From the IMG/VR virus record IMGVR_UViG_3300046660_000097, positions 1 to 39,980 of that record: 39,980 bases of DNA; one strand, written 5' to 3'. The first letter of the stretch is position 1; each line of letters starts with the position of its first letter. The translations under genes were made by a program, and so were the position numbers. This document shows, one piece after another, positions 12,616 to 21,130 of this stretch. Source of the DNA: a virus. The notes under the pieces are model-generated. The model searched no databases, was not told the origin of the DNA, and saw only the letters and a program-made list of their open reading frames with translations.

Positions 12616-12870
12616 ATGAGCGCAGACCTGAAAGTCGTCAGCCTTCCGCGTGACGCATGGCGTGAGCCTGTTGCCACGCTGCGCCTCATTGCTGACCAGA
12701 TGGAAAGCGGGGAGATCGAACCCTGCTCCATCGGCGCCATGGTGATGATCTACGAATCCGGCGGTGTCGGACTGTTCGGCTTTGGCCCCAAGGCTGAAGA
12801 CCTGCAGACCCTGGCCGCGTTCCGGATCGGCGAACAACTGATGCTCGACACCATCCTTGACGGTGAGTGA
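12616..12870 (+). CDS. Hypothetical protein, 84 aa
   Basis: Start at ATG 12616 with a weak GGTG upstream, after a 115-base gap that holds no gene I can support. The product begins with a short basic strand-turn-helix (LKVVSLPRDAWREPVATLRLIADQMESGEI) and contains a Gly-rich middle (GGVGLFGFGPKAEDLQ). It looks like a compact alpha/beta protein found near phage terminase genes. No motif gives a function. Confidence 0.75.
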   Translation: MSADLKVVSLPRDAWREPVATLRLIADQMESGEIEPCSIGAMVMIYESGGVGLFGFGPKAEDLQTLAAFRIGEQLMLDTILDGE

Positions 12871-12871
12871 T

Positions 12872-13048
12872 ATGGCCCAGATCACATTGAAGGCCTACTA
12901 CCCCTGGTGGTTCAGGTTCTACGTTGTGGCAGTGCACACCTTTGCCTATCTCGCTGGCCTTGAGGCTGACGAGGAAGTGCTACAAAGGCATGCGCGGGCC
13001 GCCAAGCGATACCGTGAAGTGATTCCGGCTGATGAGGCGAGCCAATGA
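12872..13048 (+). CDS. Small hypothetical protein, 58 aa
   Basis: ATG 12872 follows GGTGAG and lies one base after the previous stop; an upstream TTG start is rejected. A hydrophobic, aromatic segment (residues 8-27, YYPWWFRFYVVAVHTFAYLA) may cross or lie on the membrane, followed by a charged helix (EEVLQRHARAAKRYREV). Function unknown. It is co-transcribed with the proteasome-like gene that follows. Confidence 0.7.
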   Translation: MAQITLKAYYPWWFRFYVVAVHTFAYLAGLEADEEVLQRHARAAKRYREVIPADEASQ

Positions 13049-13479
13049 CCACGATCGCCTACAAGGACGGGATCATCGCCTATGACGGTCGAGCAACAAC
13101 CAGTAGCGGCACCATTGTCTATGACGACTTCGAGAAGTGCCTAGAGCGTGAAGGGGTGAAGTTCGTTGTCTGCGGCAGCCTAAGTGGCGCTGACAAGCTG
13201 CTTGATGCCTATTTCGGCGACCCCCAGACGTCCGTTCAGATGAGCGCGCTGGTAGTGGTCGAGGGGGAAGTCTGGTACATCAGCCACGACGACGAAGACG
13301 GCATCGAGAAGAGTCGGGTATTGCCGGATCGTCCTTATGCGATCGGCAGCGGCTCCGATCATGCCTACACAGCAATGGACATGGGCGCCTCAGCCTACCA
13401 AGCAGTCGAGATGGCCATGAAGCGTGACAGCTGCACTGGCGGCAAGATCAGAACGCTCACCGTGAAGGTTGAGCAGTAG
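13045..13479 (+). CDS. HslV/proteasome-like Ntn hydrolase
   Basis: This 144-aa protein aligns by eye with the beta-type proteasome subunit HslV: an N-terminal MTTI with a potential Thr nucleophile exposed after Met removal, YDGRAT (Asp14) matching the catalytic Asp segment, Lys31 in the position of the catalytic Lys, and YAIGSGSDHAYTAM near residues 98-112 matching the conserved GSG loop. The C-terminal TGGKIRTLTV also fits. No HslU-type ATPase is in the window. The phage might use it for protein turnover or maturation, or it may be a structural relic. Start overlaps the previous gene by four bases. Confidence 0.8.
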   Translation: MTTIAYKDGIIAYDGRATTSSGTIVYDDFEKCLEREGVKFVVCGSLSGADKLLDAYFGDPQTSVQMSALVVVEGEVWYISHDDEDGIEKSRVLPDRPYAIGSGSDHAYTAMDMGASAYQAVEMAMKRDSCTGGKIRTLTVKVEQ

Positions 13480-13491
13480 AAGGAATTCAAC

Positions 13492-14016
13492 ATGGCGGCA
13501 AAGCAACCCGACTGGGAGGCGATCGAACGAGCCTACCGGGCTGGTGCGCTTTCCCTGCGAGCAATCGCCGACAAGTACGACACTAACGAAGGCACGATAC
13601 GCAGCAGAGCCAAGAAGCATGGCTGGCAGCGTGACCTTACTGCTCAGGTGCGCACGGCGACCAAGGAAAAGCTTTCACGCAATACTTCACGCAGCGACGT
13701 CACGCAGCGTGATGTGCGTGAAGATGCACAGATAGTTGAAGAGGCGTCAGATGAAGCCGCGTCGATTGTTCTCGCACACCGGGCAGACCTCGGCCAGTGG
13801 CGAGACATCTCCAGCAAGCTGCGCTTGGCACTGAGCGACATGGAAGTGACTGAGGACAACCTCGGGGACTTCTCGCGCGCACTGAATGCCGGTGTCGACG
13901 CTCAACTCAAGGTCATCAAGGGTGAGCGCCAGGCCTACAACATGGATGCTGACCTTGGGGGCAGCGATTCCGAAGACCTATCCAAGCTGATGGACGAACT
14001 ATCGAAGGAAGCCTGA
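13492..14016 (+). CDS. terS: Terminase small subunit
   Basis: This 174-aa protein starts after GAAGGAATTC at ATG 13492. Residues 8-45 are a homeodomain-like helix-turn-helix (YRAGALSLRAIADKYDTNEGTIRSRAKKHGW) typical of small terminase subunits that recognise the packaging site. An extended acidic, helical region with oligomerisation potential follows (residues 75-165). The next gene is terL, two bases away. It binds phage DNA and directs the large subunit to the pac or cos site. Confidence 0.9.
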   Translation: MAAKQPDWEAIERAYRAGALSLRAIADKYDTNEGTIRSRAKKHGWQRDLTAQVRTATKEKLSRNTSRSDVTQRDVREDAQIVEEASDEAASIVLAHRADLGQWRDISSKLRLALSDMEVTEDNLGDFSRALNAGVDAQLKVIKGERQAYNMDADLGGSDSEDLSKLMDELSKEA

Positions 14017-14017
14017 C

Positions 14018-15502
14018 ATGAAGCCCGAGCACTTGAAGCTGCTCCGGGATAAGCGTTGGAGGCTGAACAACCTGTATTTCATCACGGACAAAAACGGCAA
14101 GCGCATTCGCTTCCGAATGACCGATGAGCAGGTTGAATACTTCGATGGGATGCATACCCGCAACATCATCCTGAAGGCTCGGCAGCTCGGCTTCACCACT
14201 GAGTGTTGCATCATCCAGCTGGACGCCGCCCTGTTCGAGTCGGCCAAGTGCGCGCTGATTGCCCACACGCTGCCTGACGCTCACCGACTCTTTCGGGAGA
14301 AGGTGAAGTATGCCTACGACAACCTGCCCATAGAAATCCGTAAGGCAAACCCGGCGCGCAATGATGCGTCCGGCGAGCTGGTGTTCAACAAAGGCGGCTC
14401 AATCTACGTTTCAACGTCTTTCCGGGGCGGCACGCTGCGTTACCTGCACGTCTCCGAGTTCGGGAAGATCTGCGCCAAGTTTCCGCACAAGGCCCGCGAG
14501 ATCGTCACTGGCGCCTTTGAGGCTGTAGCGGCTGACTGCTTCGTCACGATCGAGTCGACGGCTGAAGGCCGGGCTGGTTACTTCTTCGACTACTCACAGA
14601 GTGCCGAGAAGCAGCAGATGTCCGGCACGGCTCTGGGGCTGCTGGACTGGAAGTTCTTCTTCTTTTCCTGGTGGAAGAACAAAGACTACAGCCTTGACCC
14701 GGACGGAGTGGTCATCCCGCAGCGCCTGACCGACTACTTCAATGAGTTGGAATCCAAGCACGGGATCGTCACTGATTACGGCCAGCGCGCCTGGTACGCA
14801 GCCAAGGAGAAGACCCTCGGCGATGACATGAAGCGGGAATACCCGTCGGTGCCAACCGAGGCGTTCCAGCAATCGGTCGAAGGCGCCTACTACGCCAAGC
14901 AGTTTGCCAGGCTCTATGCCGAGAAGCGCATCGGGGTGATCCCTGAAAACAGTCACCAGCCGGTTATGACCTTCTGGGACATCGGCGTCGGCGACTCCAC
15001 GGCCATCTGGTTCGTGCGTCAGATCGGCACCGAATACCACGTCATCGACTACTACGAGAACTCCGGCGAAGGCCTGCGGCATTACATGAAGGTGCTCAAG
15101 GACAAGGGTTACACCTATTCCGAGCACTGGGGGCCGCACGACATCGAGAACCGCGAGTTCGGCAGTGATGCCAAGAGCCGCAAGGACATCGCCAAAGAGG
15201 GCTATGTGATCGATGGTGACAAGTACTCCATTCGGTTCCAGGTCGTTCCTCGGACGGGCATTGATACCGGCATCGAGGCGGCGCGGGAGATCCTTCCCCT
15301 CTGCGTGTTCGATGAGTCCAAGTGCGAAGAAGGCATCGGTCATCTCGAAAACTACCGCAAGGAGTGGGACGAGAACCGCGGCTGCTGGAAAGACAAGCCA
15401 TTCCACGACTCGACATCTCACGGCTCCGACGCCTTCAGATACTTCGCTGTCGCCAAGACCAAGCGTGTACGCACCGCCTCTACCGCACCTTTGAGAATCT
15501 AA
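14018..15502 (+). CDS. terL: Terminase large subunit
   Basis: The 494-aa packaging motor has an N-terminal ATPase and a C-terminal nuclease. The Walker A-like segment is ILKARQLGFTT (residues 51-61) and the Walker B-like acidic residue is Glu147 in LHVSE. The RNase H-like nuclease has Asp321 (FWDIGVGDST), Asp375 (GPHDIENRE) and Asp471 (HGSDAFRYF) as likely metal ligands. It translocates DNA through the portal encoded next and cuts concatemers. The frame is complete, with GAAGGA ahead of the ATG. Confidence 0.95.
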   Translation: MKPEHLKLLRDKRWRLNNLYFITDKNGKRIRFRMTDEQVEYFDGMHTRNIILKARQLGFTTECCIIQLDAALFESAKCALIAHTLPDAHRLFREKVKYAYDNLPIEIRKANPARNDASGELVFNKGGSIYVSTSFRGGTLRYLHVSEFGKICAKFPHKAREIVTGAFEAVAADCFVTIESTAEGRAGYFFDYSQSAEKQQMSGTALGLLDWKFFFFSWWKNKDYSLDPDGVVIPQRLTDYFNELESKHGIVTDYGQRAWYAAKEKTLGDDMKREYPSVPTEAFQQSVEGAYYAKQFARLYAEKRIGVIPENSHQPVMTFWDIGVGDSTAIWFVRQIGTEYHVIDYYENSGEGLRHYMKVLKDKGYTYSEHWGPHDIENREFGSDAKSRKDIAKEGYVIDGDKYSIRFQVVPRTGIDTGIEAAREILPLCVFDESKCEEGIGHLENYRKEWDENRGCWKDKPFHDSTSHGSDAFRYFAVAKTKRVRTASTAPLRI

Positions 15503-15505
15503 ACC

Positions 15506-16900
15506 ATGTCCGATGACCCAAGCAAAACGCTACCGGCAGTGGACGCCATGCGCGAAGACTGGGCCATCGTCGATCCTTTGATGGGCGGGACCCGGGCGAT
15601 GCGCGAGGCGGGCACTGCTCTGCTGCCGAAGTGGCCCAAGGAAGAAAACGAGGACTACCAGAACCGTCTGAAGCTATCCACCTTGTTCCCGGCCTACAGC
15701 GAGACGGTGAAGAACAACACCGGTCGTGTGTTCGCCGAGCCGATCGTGCTGGGGGATGATGTCTCTGAGCCGATGCAGGCCTATGCCGAGAACATCGATC
15801 GCCAGGGCAATAACCTGCAGGTCTGGGCTCAGTCGTTCTTCACGGTTGCGTTGTCACATGGCCTGTGCCATGTGCTGGCTGAGTATCCGAAGACCACCGA
15901 CGAGGCCGGCAACCCGGTAATCCTGACCAAGGCAGACGAGCAGGCCGCCAAGGTCCGCCCGTATGCGGTGATGGTCCGCCCTCAGCAGGTTCTGGGCTGG
16001 CGTTCCAGCTCAGTCGATGGTGAGCACGTCCTGACCCAGTTCCGCTACATGGAATCGGTGGAAGAGGACGACGGCGCCTTCGGTACCAAGTGCATCAGCC
16101 AGATCCGCGTGCTGGAGCCCGGGAAATGGTCGACGTACCGCGAGACTGAGTCTGCCGAGAAGCGCAAGGAGTGGACGCTGTTCGAATCCGGCACCACCTC
16201 GCTCATGCACATTCCGCTGTCGACCCTCTACACCGGTCGCACAGGCTACATGACCGCCAAGCCTCCGCTGCTGGAGTTGGCACACCTCAACGTCAAGCAC
16301 TGGCAGTCCCAGAGCGATCAGGACAACATCCTGCACGTCGCCCGGGTGCCGATGCTGTCGATCTCCGGCATCGACGACGACACCTGGGAGCTGAAGGTAG
16401 GCACCGCAAACGCCACCAAGCTGCCGAAAGACGGCAAAATGGAGTGGGTCGAGCATACCGGCGCATCGATCGAGGCGGGGCGCACGTCCCTGATTGACCT
16501 CGAAGACCAGATGAGGGTCGCGGGTGCCAAGCTTCTCCAGAAGGACAAGCAGGCCGTCAAGACTGCCACGCAGGCCGAAGAAGAGGCCGCTCAAGAGATG
16601 AGCCCGCTCCAGACCATGGCCGGTCAGCTTGAAGACACTCTGGATCAGCTGCTTCAGTTCTTCGCCGAGTTCACCGGCGAGCAGGAAGGCGGTCACGTTC
16701 AGGTGCATGGCAACTTCGATGTTGACTTCGCGCCCGAGACGACGCTCCCGCTGCTGCTCAACATGGCATCGCAAGGCCGCTTGTCCGACGAGACGCTGTT
16801 CTCCGAGATGCAGCGCCGCAACGTGGTGTCGGGCGACATCAAGTGGGAAGAGGAATCAGCAAAAATCGCCTCGCAAGGGCCAAGCCTCGGGACTCTCTAA
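15506..16900 (+). CDS. Portal protein (DUF4055-like)
   Basis: This 464-aa protein follows terL by three bases. It contains the portal-type core with LSTLFPAYSETVKNNTGRVFA (residues 50-70), a central beta-rich region and a conserved QMRVAGAKLLQK segment before a long helical stretch (AEEEAAQEMSPLQTMAGQLEDTL). Size and pattern fit the DUF4055 family of portal proteins. The dodecameric portal forms the channel for DNA entry and exit and binds both TerL and the head-tail connector. Confidence 0.9.
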   Translation: MSDDPSKTLPAVDAMREDWAIVDPLMGGTRAMREAGTALLPKWPKEENEDYQNRLKLSTLFPAYSETVKNNTGRVFAEPIVLGDDVSEPMQAYAENIDRQGNNLQVWAQSFFTVALSHGLCHVLAEYPKTTDEAGNPVILTKADEQAAKVRPYAVMVRPQQVLGWRSSSVDGEHVLTQFRYMESVEEDDGAFGTKCISQIRVLEPGKWSTYRETESAEKRKEWTLFESGTTSLMHIPLSTLYTGRTGYMTAKPPLLELAHLNVKHWQSQSDQDNILHVARVPMLSISGIDDDTWELKVGTANATKLPKDGKMEWVEHTGASIEAGRTSLIDLEDQMRVAGAKLLQKDKQAVKTATQAEEEAAQEMSPLQTMAGQLEDTLDQLLQFFAEFTGEQEGGHVQVHGNFDVDFAPETTLPLLLNMASQGRLSDETLFSEMQRRNVVSGDIKWEEESAKIASQGPSLGTL

Positions 16901-18016
16901 ATGCTCAACGTCAACCAGATCATCGAGGACGAACAGGTCGCGCACGCGGTCAGCCTCGAGAAGTACAAGGTTGGCGTGGTGAAGCGGATCATTGCGCTGC
17001 TGAACCGGTCGGATGCTGACCTTTCGGCGGCCTTGGCTGCTGCACTGGAGCGGTTGCCGGCCGAATCCTTCACGGTTGAGCGTCTGGAGCTGCTGCTGGA
17101 TCAGGTGAGGCTGATCAACAGTCAGGCCTATGCGTCGGTAGCCACGGAGCTACAGAGCGACCTGAAGGAGTTGGCAGGCTACGAGGTGAGTTGGCAGCGA
17201 GCATTGTTCGAGTCGGCCATACCCAACCCTGTGCAGGTTCGCTTCCCTATTGCCAGTGTCAGCGCGGAGCAGGCCTATGCTGCTGCGATGTCTCGGCCGT
17301 TTCAGGGCCGCTTGCTGCGCAACTGGGCGACGGAGATCGCCGCCGACCGCATGGTCAAGATCCGGAACGCCATCCGCACCGGTTACCTCGAGGGTAAGAC
17401 GACCGACCAAATCGTTCGCGGCATTCGCGGTTCCCGGGCTACTGGATACGCTGATGGCTTCCTTGAGCGGCCCCGCAAGGACCTTGCAGCGGTCGTCAGG
17501 ACTGCCGTGAGCCACACTGCGGCAACTGCACGGGATGAGTTCATCAAGGCCAATGAGGAGATCATCAAGGCTGATCGCTGGGTTTCGACCCTCGACAACA
17601 AGACTTCGCCGATGTGCCGAATCCGTGACCAGCTGCAATACACGGCTGTCACGCACAAGCCAATCGGTCACAAGGTGCCTTGGCTGCAAGGCCCAGGCAA
17701 GATCCACTGGTGTTGCCGGTCAACATCGGCGCCTGTGACCAAGAGCTGGAAAGAGCTGGGAATTCCTCTCGACGAGATGACCCCAGCCCAGCGCGCCAGC
17801 ATGGACGGCCAAGTCCCGGCCGGCACCAACTACAGCGAATGGCTCAACCGCCAGTCGGACGCCCGCAAGATCGAGGTGCTCGGCCCGGTGCGCGCCCAAC
17901 TGCTGAAGGATGGCAAGCTCGACCTTGAGGACTTCTATTCGCCTACGGGTGAATGGCTGACGCTCGACCAGATGCGCGCCCGTGATGCTGCGGCATTTGC
18001 TAAGATCGCCGCATGA
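16901..18016 (+). CDS. Head morphogenesis protein, MuF/SPP1 gp7-like
   Basis: The 371-aa protein starts directly after the portal stop. Residues about 155-290 hold the MuF-type domain: AIRTGYLEGKTTDQIVRGIRGS, RTAVSHTAATARDEF, RWVSTLDNKTSPMCR and PGKIHWCCRSTSAPV. The N-terminus is helical. MuF proteins are minor capsid components that bind the portal and may be ejected with DNA. The order portal then MuF then scaffold and coat is typical. Confidence 0.92.
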   Translation: MLNVNQIIEDEQVAHAVSLEKYKVGVVKRIIALLNRSDADLSAALAAALERLPAESFTVERLELLLDQVRLINSQAYASVATELQSDLKELAGYEVSWQRALFESAIPNPVQVRFPIASVSAEQAYAAAMSRPFQGRLLRNWATEIAADRMVKIRNAIRTGYLEGKTTDQIVRGIRGSRATGYADGFLERPRKDLAAVVRTAVSHTAATARDEFIKANEEIIKADRWVSTLDNKTSPMCRIRDQLQYTAVTHKPIGHKVPWLQGPGKIHWCCRSTSAPVTKSWKELGIPLDEMTPAQRASMDGQVPAGTNYSEWLNRQSDARKIEVLGPVRAQLLKDGKLDLEDFYSPTGEWLTLDQMRARDAAAFAKIAA

Positions 18017-18261
18017 CCGACAAACCCCGCTTCCATGTAATCGACGGCACCGCTCCACCGGACACCCCGGCCGAGCAGGTGCGTCGTCGTGTGCGGGCTC
18101 AGCAGAAGCCTGAGGCGATGGTTCAGTGCCATCGCTGCGGCGGAAGGGAAGTTATCGAGTCCAAGATCGGTGTCCTGATGAAGAACGGCAAGCCTACGGG
18201 CGGGACCAAGGCGCTGCTTTGCGTCTGCTGCCTGCTCAAAGGAGAGCGCGTCACGCTGTAG
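18013..18261 (+). CDS. Small zinc-ribbon protein, 82 aa
   Basis: ATGA overlap with the MuF gene. Two Cys pairs (CHRCGG at residues 39-42 and CVCC at 70-73) frame a beta hairpin, so the product is a probable zinc ribbon. The N-terminal 35 residues are Pro/Arg-rich. A rho-independent terminator follows (18283-18309). It could be a nucleic-acid-binding accessory of head assembly or a regulator. Function unknown. Confidence 0.75.
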   Translation: MTDKPRFHVIDGTAPPDTPAEQVRRRVRAQQKPEAMVQCHRCGGREVIESKIGVLMKNGKPTGGTKALLCVCCLLKGERVTL

Positions 18262-18282
18262 CGTCACGAAACGAATTCAAAC

Positions 18283-18309
18283 AGCCCTGGCATCCGCCGG
18301 GGCTTTTTT
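18283..18309 (+). terminator. Rho-independent terminator
   Basis: AGCCCTGGC (18283-18291) pairs with GCCGGGGCT (18296-18304), with one G-U pair and a 4-base loop, followed by six T. It lies inside the late operon and probably adjusts expression of the head genes rather than ending the operon, given antitermination. Confidence 0.85.
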
Positions 18310-18347
18310 ATGCCCGCAAATCAGCCTGTGCGCAGGCCGGAGACGTT

Positions 18348-18584
18348 ATGAAGATCATCGAATACAAGGTTCGCCCGGTTAAACGCTACATCGTGACCCG
18401 GTTCGAGGATGACGGCGCAGGCAGCGCCTCAAGCTCCCAGGTCGGCGAGTACCAGAACGGCAATGACGCCGACCTGGTCGCTGACGCCATGGTAGCCCTC
18501 GACAAGTCCAAGGGCGTCGACTCGATCCGAGTCCGCGAAGGGTTGTCGCTCGGCGAATGTATCTCGGGCAAGCGCTGCGAGTAA
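18348..18584 (+). CDS. Hypothetical protein between two terminators, 78 aa
   Basis: The start at ATG 18348 has GGAG upstream. The product is beta-rich at the N-terminus (IIEYKVRPVKRYIVTRFED), then Ser/Gly-rich, then a helix (ADLVADAMVALDKSKGV) and a C-terminal Cys-containing tail. It stands alone between two terminator hairpins (18283 and 18603). Its function is unknown. It could be a moron, since single genes bounded by terminators are the usual form of such insertions. Confidence 0.7.
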   Translation: MKIIEYKVRPVKRYIVTRFEDDGAGSASSSQVGEYQNGNDADLVADAMVALDKSKGVDSIRVREGLSLGECISGKRCE

Positions 18585-18602
18585 GCGAAAACGATTCACA
18601 CA

Positions 18603-18627
18603 AGCCTCGTTCATGACGGGGCTTTTT
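18603..18627 (+). terminator. Rho-independent terminator
   Basis: AGCCTCG (18603-18609) pairs with CGGGGCT (18617-18623), with one G-U pair and a 7-base loop, followed by five T. It closes the small gene at 18348-18584. Confidence 0.8.
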
Positions 18628-18703
18628 ATTGGGCGCGATTCCGGATGGATAGCGCCGCATCGAGCCGGATGGCTCAACAACGGGCGGATGCCTGGAGACC
18701 TAG

Positions 18704-19471
18704 ATGAAACTCAAACTCGACGAGCAAGGCCACGTAGTTGTCCGTGACGGCAAGCCTGTTTACCAACATGAGGACGGTTCCGAGGTGGCGTTCGACGCAC
18801 CCAGCACTGTCGCGACCATCTCTCGACTGAACGGCGAGGCAAAGTCTCACCGCGAGCGCGCAGAGAACGCCGAAGGCAAGCTGAAGGGCTTCGAGGGTAT
18901 TGATGACCCGGCAGCAGCTCTCAAGGCACTGACCACAATCAAAAACCTGGACGACAAGAAGCTTGTTGATGCCGGTGAAGTCGAGAAGGTCAAGGCCGAG
19001 GCCATCAAAGCAATCGAAGAGAAATACGCCCCCTTCGTCAAGGAGAATGACACTCTCAAGGGGCAGTTGAATAGCCACCTGATCGGCGGGGCGTTCTCTT
19101 CCTCGAAATACATCGCCGAGAAGTTCGCGGCTGAAGGCCCTGCCGGCGTTGAGATTGCTCGAGCACTGTTCGGCAGCGCTCTCAAGGTCGAAGACGGCAA
19201 GGTTGTCGGCTACGACAGCAACAACAACAAACTTTACTCCCGCGCCCGTCCCGGCGAGCTCGCATCCGCTGATGAAGCGATCGAGTTGCTGGTAGAGGCG
19301 TACCCCCACAAGAACCACATCCTGAAAGCAGGCGGCGGCAATGGCGGCGGTGCCAGTCAGGGCGGCGGCAATGGCGGCGGGAAGAAAACCATGGGTCGTG
19401 CCGGGTTCAACGCTTTGAACCCGAACGATCAAGCAGCGTTTGCACGCGATGGCGGCGTCGTCACCGACTGA
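18704..19471 (+). CDS. Scaffold-like protein, 255 aa
   Basis: ATG 18704 opens a charged, helical protein just upstream of the coat gene. Residues 40-125 are coiled-coil-like (LNGEAKSHRERAENAEGKLKG, KKLVDAGEVEKVKAEAIKAIEEK). A Gly-rich linker with a repeated GGGNGGG element (residues 207-226, also a direct repeat in DNA) precedes a conserved C-terminal motif (GRAGFNALNPNDQAAFARDGG). This composition and position fit a scaffolding protein that guides coat assembly and binds the coat through its C-terminus. Confidence 0.82.
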   Translation: MKLKLDEQGHVVVRDGKPVYQHEDGSEVAFDAPSTVATISRLNGEAKSHRERAENAEGKLKGFEGIDDPAAALKALTTIKNLDDKKLVDAGEVEKVKAEAIKAIEEKYAPFVKENDTLKGQLNSHLIGGAFSSSKYIAEKFAAEGPAGVEIARALFGSALKVEDGKVVGYDSNNNKLYSRARPGELASADEAIELLVEAYPHKNHILKAGGGNGGGASQGGGNGGGKKTMGRAGFNALNPNDQAAFARDGGVVTD

Positions 19472-19568
19472 TGCCGAACTACTGCCGGTGCCCGGATGGG
19501 AGTCGGTGCTTGGGTCGGATGGCCCGGAAGTCTGAACACTCAATCATCGTTTAATCAAGGAGCCAATC

Positions 19569-20732
19569 ATGGCTAACACCCTTACCGGGTTGATCCCTAC
19601 GCTGTACAACGCACTGGACGTGGTGTCCCGTGAACTGGTTGGTTTCATCCCAGCCGTGTCGTCCGACATGACCTTCGAGCGTGCCGCTGTTGGCCAGACC
19701 GTGATGTCGCCTGTGGTGCCAGCATCGACTGCTACCGACATCACTCCTGCGGTGACTCCGCCGAACGATGGTGATCAGGTTATCGGTAACACTCCGATGA
19801 CTATCACCAAGGCTCGTCGCGTCCCAATCCGCTGGAATGGCGAAGAGAAGCGCGGCCTGGACAACAACGGCGCTGCCTACAACACCATCCTGTCCGGTCA
19901 GATCCAGCAAGGCATGCGGACCCTGGTCAACGAGATCGAAAGTGACCTCGCCGCGCTGCACATCAACGCCTCCCGCGCCTACGGCACCGCCGGCACCGCG
20001 CCTTTCGGCACCGCGAACGACCTGAGCGATACCGCTGGTGCGCTGCGCATCCTGGAAGAAAACGGCGCGCAAGGCCTGGACTTCCAACTGGTGCTCGGCA
20101 CCGCCGCGATGTTCAACCTGCGTGGCAAGCAGTCCGGCCTGTTCCATGTGAACGAAGCCGGTCGCGAAGACATGCTGCGCAATGGCATCACCGACCGTCT
20201 GCAAGGCCTTGCCCTGCGTCAGTCGGCGCAAGTCAAGCGCTTCACTCCAGGCACCGGCGCCGCCGCTACCACCAACACTGCTGGCTACGCAGTTGGCGCG
20301 ACGGTCATCACTCTGGCATCGGCCGGCACCGGCACCGTTCTGACTGGCGACGTGATCACCTTTGCTGGCGACACCAACAAGTACGTTGTTGTGTCTGGCG
20401 ATGCCGACACCTCGAACGGCGGTAGCATCACCATCGCTGCTCCTGGTCTGATGCAGGCTATCCCTACGTCTGCAACCCTGATCACTGTATCGCCGGTGAG
20501 CAACCGCAACATGTTCTTCGCGCGCTCGGCGATTGCTCTGGCAACTCGTGCTCCTGCGCTGCCTGAGCAGGGCGACTCGGCCGTTGATCGCATGATCATC
20601 ACCGACCCGCTGACCGGCCTGAGCTTCGAGATCTCCATGTACGCCCAATATCGTCAGATGCAGTATGAGATTGCTCTGGCGTGGGGCTGCGCGGCTGTCA
20701 AGAAAGAGCACATCGGTCTGCTGCTCGGCTAA
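19569..20732 (+). CDS. Major capsid protein, P22 coat-like
   Basis: This 387-aa protein starts after AAGGAG and begins MANTLTGLIPTLYNALDVVS, which matches the P22-type coat family. The N-arm and the DVVSRELVGFIPAVS segment are typical, as is the ANDLSDTAGALRILEENGAQ helix region. A Gly/Ala/Thr-rich part at residues 220-290 may be the surface inserted domain. The C-terminus (SFEISMYAQYRQMQYEIALAWG) closes the HK97 fold. It is the most abundant virion protein. A strong hairpin follows the stop codon. Confidence 0.93.
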   Translation: MANTLTGLIPTLYNALDVVSRELVGFIPAVSSDMTFERAAVGQTVMSPVVPASTATDITPAVTPPNDGDQVIGNTPMTITKARRVPIRWNGEEKRGLDNNGAAYNTILSGQIQQGMRTLVNEIESDLAALHINASRAYGTAGTAPFGTANDLSDTAGALRILEENGAQGLDFQLVLGTAAMFNLRGKQSGLFHVNEAGREDMLRNGITDRLQGLALRQSAQVKRFTPGTGAAATTNTAGYAVGATVITLASAGTGTVLTGDVITFAGDTNKYVVVSGDADTSNGGSITIAAPGLMQAIPTSATLITVSPVSNRNMFFARSAIALATRAPALPEQGDSAVDRMIITDPLTGLSFEISMYAQYRQMQYEIALAWGCAAVKKEHIGLLLG

Positions 20733-20741
20733 TCGGAACTC

Positions 20742-20759
20742 CGGGGCTTCGGCCCCGGT
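20742..20759 (+). promoter_or_regulatory. UUCG-capped hairpin after the coat gene
   Basis: CCGGGGC and GCCCCGG form a perfect 7-bp stem closed by a TTCG tetraloop, ten bases after the coat stop. There is no T-tract, so it is not a classical terminator. It probably protects the 3' end of the coat mRNA or sets the ratio of coat to downstream proteins. Confidence 0.65.
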
Positions 20760-20782
20760 GCTCCCTCTAAGAGGAAGTGCGC

Positions 20783-21127
20783 ATGCCAGTTATCCAAGTT
20801 CAACCGTGGGGCGAAGGCCAGGGCGATTTTGTCCTGATCGAAGACTACGACTTCAATCCAGAATTTCATAAGCTGCTCGGCGAAGAATCGTCTGGTGGCG
20901 ACAAGGCCAAGCTGACCGCTGCCGAGATCAAGGCCAAGCTGACCGAGCTGGGCATTGAGTTCAAGGGCAACGCGTCGCGTGATGTGCTGCAAGAACTGCT
21001 GGACGCCCGCGTCGCCGGTGATCTCGCCGTTGCTGCGCTGAAGGCCCAGCTGACCGAAAAGGGTATCGAGTTCGCCGATGACGCTGACCTCGAAGCTCTG
21101 CAAGCACTGCTCCCAGCCGAGGAATAA
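20783..21127 (+). CDS. HeH/LEM-domain protein with two repeats, 114 aa
   Basis: The start at ATG 20783 follows GAGGAAG. The N-terminal 30 residues are polar. Residues 44-75 (LTAAEIKAKLTELGIEFKGNASRDVLQELL, split here by the usual helix-extended-helix pattern) and 83-112 (AALKAQLTEKGIEF, DLEALQALL) are two HeH-type modules. Such domains occur in phage head-associated proteins next to coat genes and may bind DNA or the capsid interior. Role unproven. Confidence 0.8.
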   Translation: MPVIQVQPWGEGQGDFVLIEDYDFNPEFHKLLGEESSGGDKAKLTAAEIKAKLTELGIEFKGNASRDVLQELLDARVAGDLAVAALKAQLTEKGIEFADDADLEALQALLPAEE

Positions 21128-21130
21128 GTC

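Noticed and set aside
16010-16774. Long minus-strand ORF of 254 codons across the portal gene (and similar long antisense frames across terL, coat and tail genes)
   Set aside because: They are shadows caused by G+C-rich codon bias opposite real genes, with no ribosome sites or recognisable domains.
19331-19381. GGCGGCGGCAATGGCGGCGG direct repeat
   Set aside because: It simply encodes the Gly-rich linker of the scaffold-like protein; no DNA role needs to be assumed.
19471-19554. 27-codon Cys-rich frame starting at the TGATG overlap with the scaffold gene
   Set aside because: No ribosome site and no family. It more likely is leader sequence of the coat gene.
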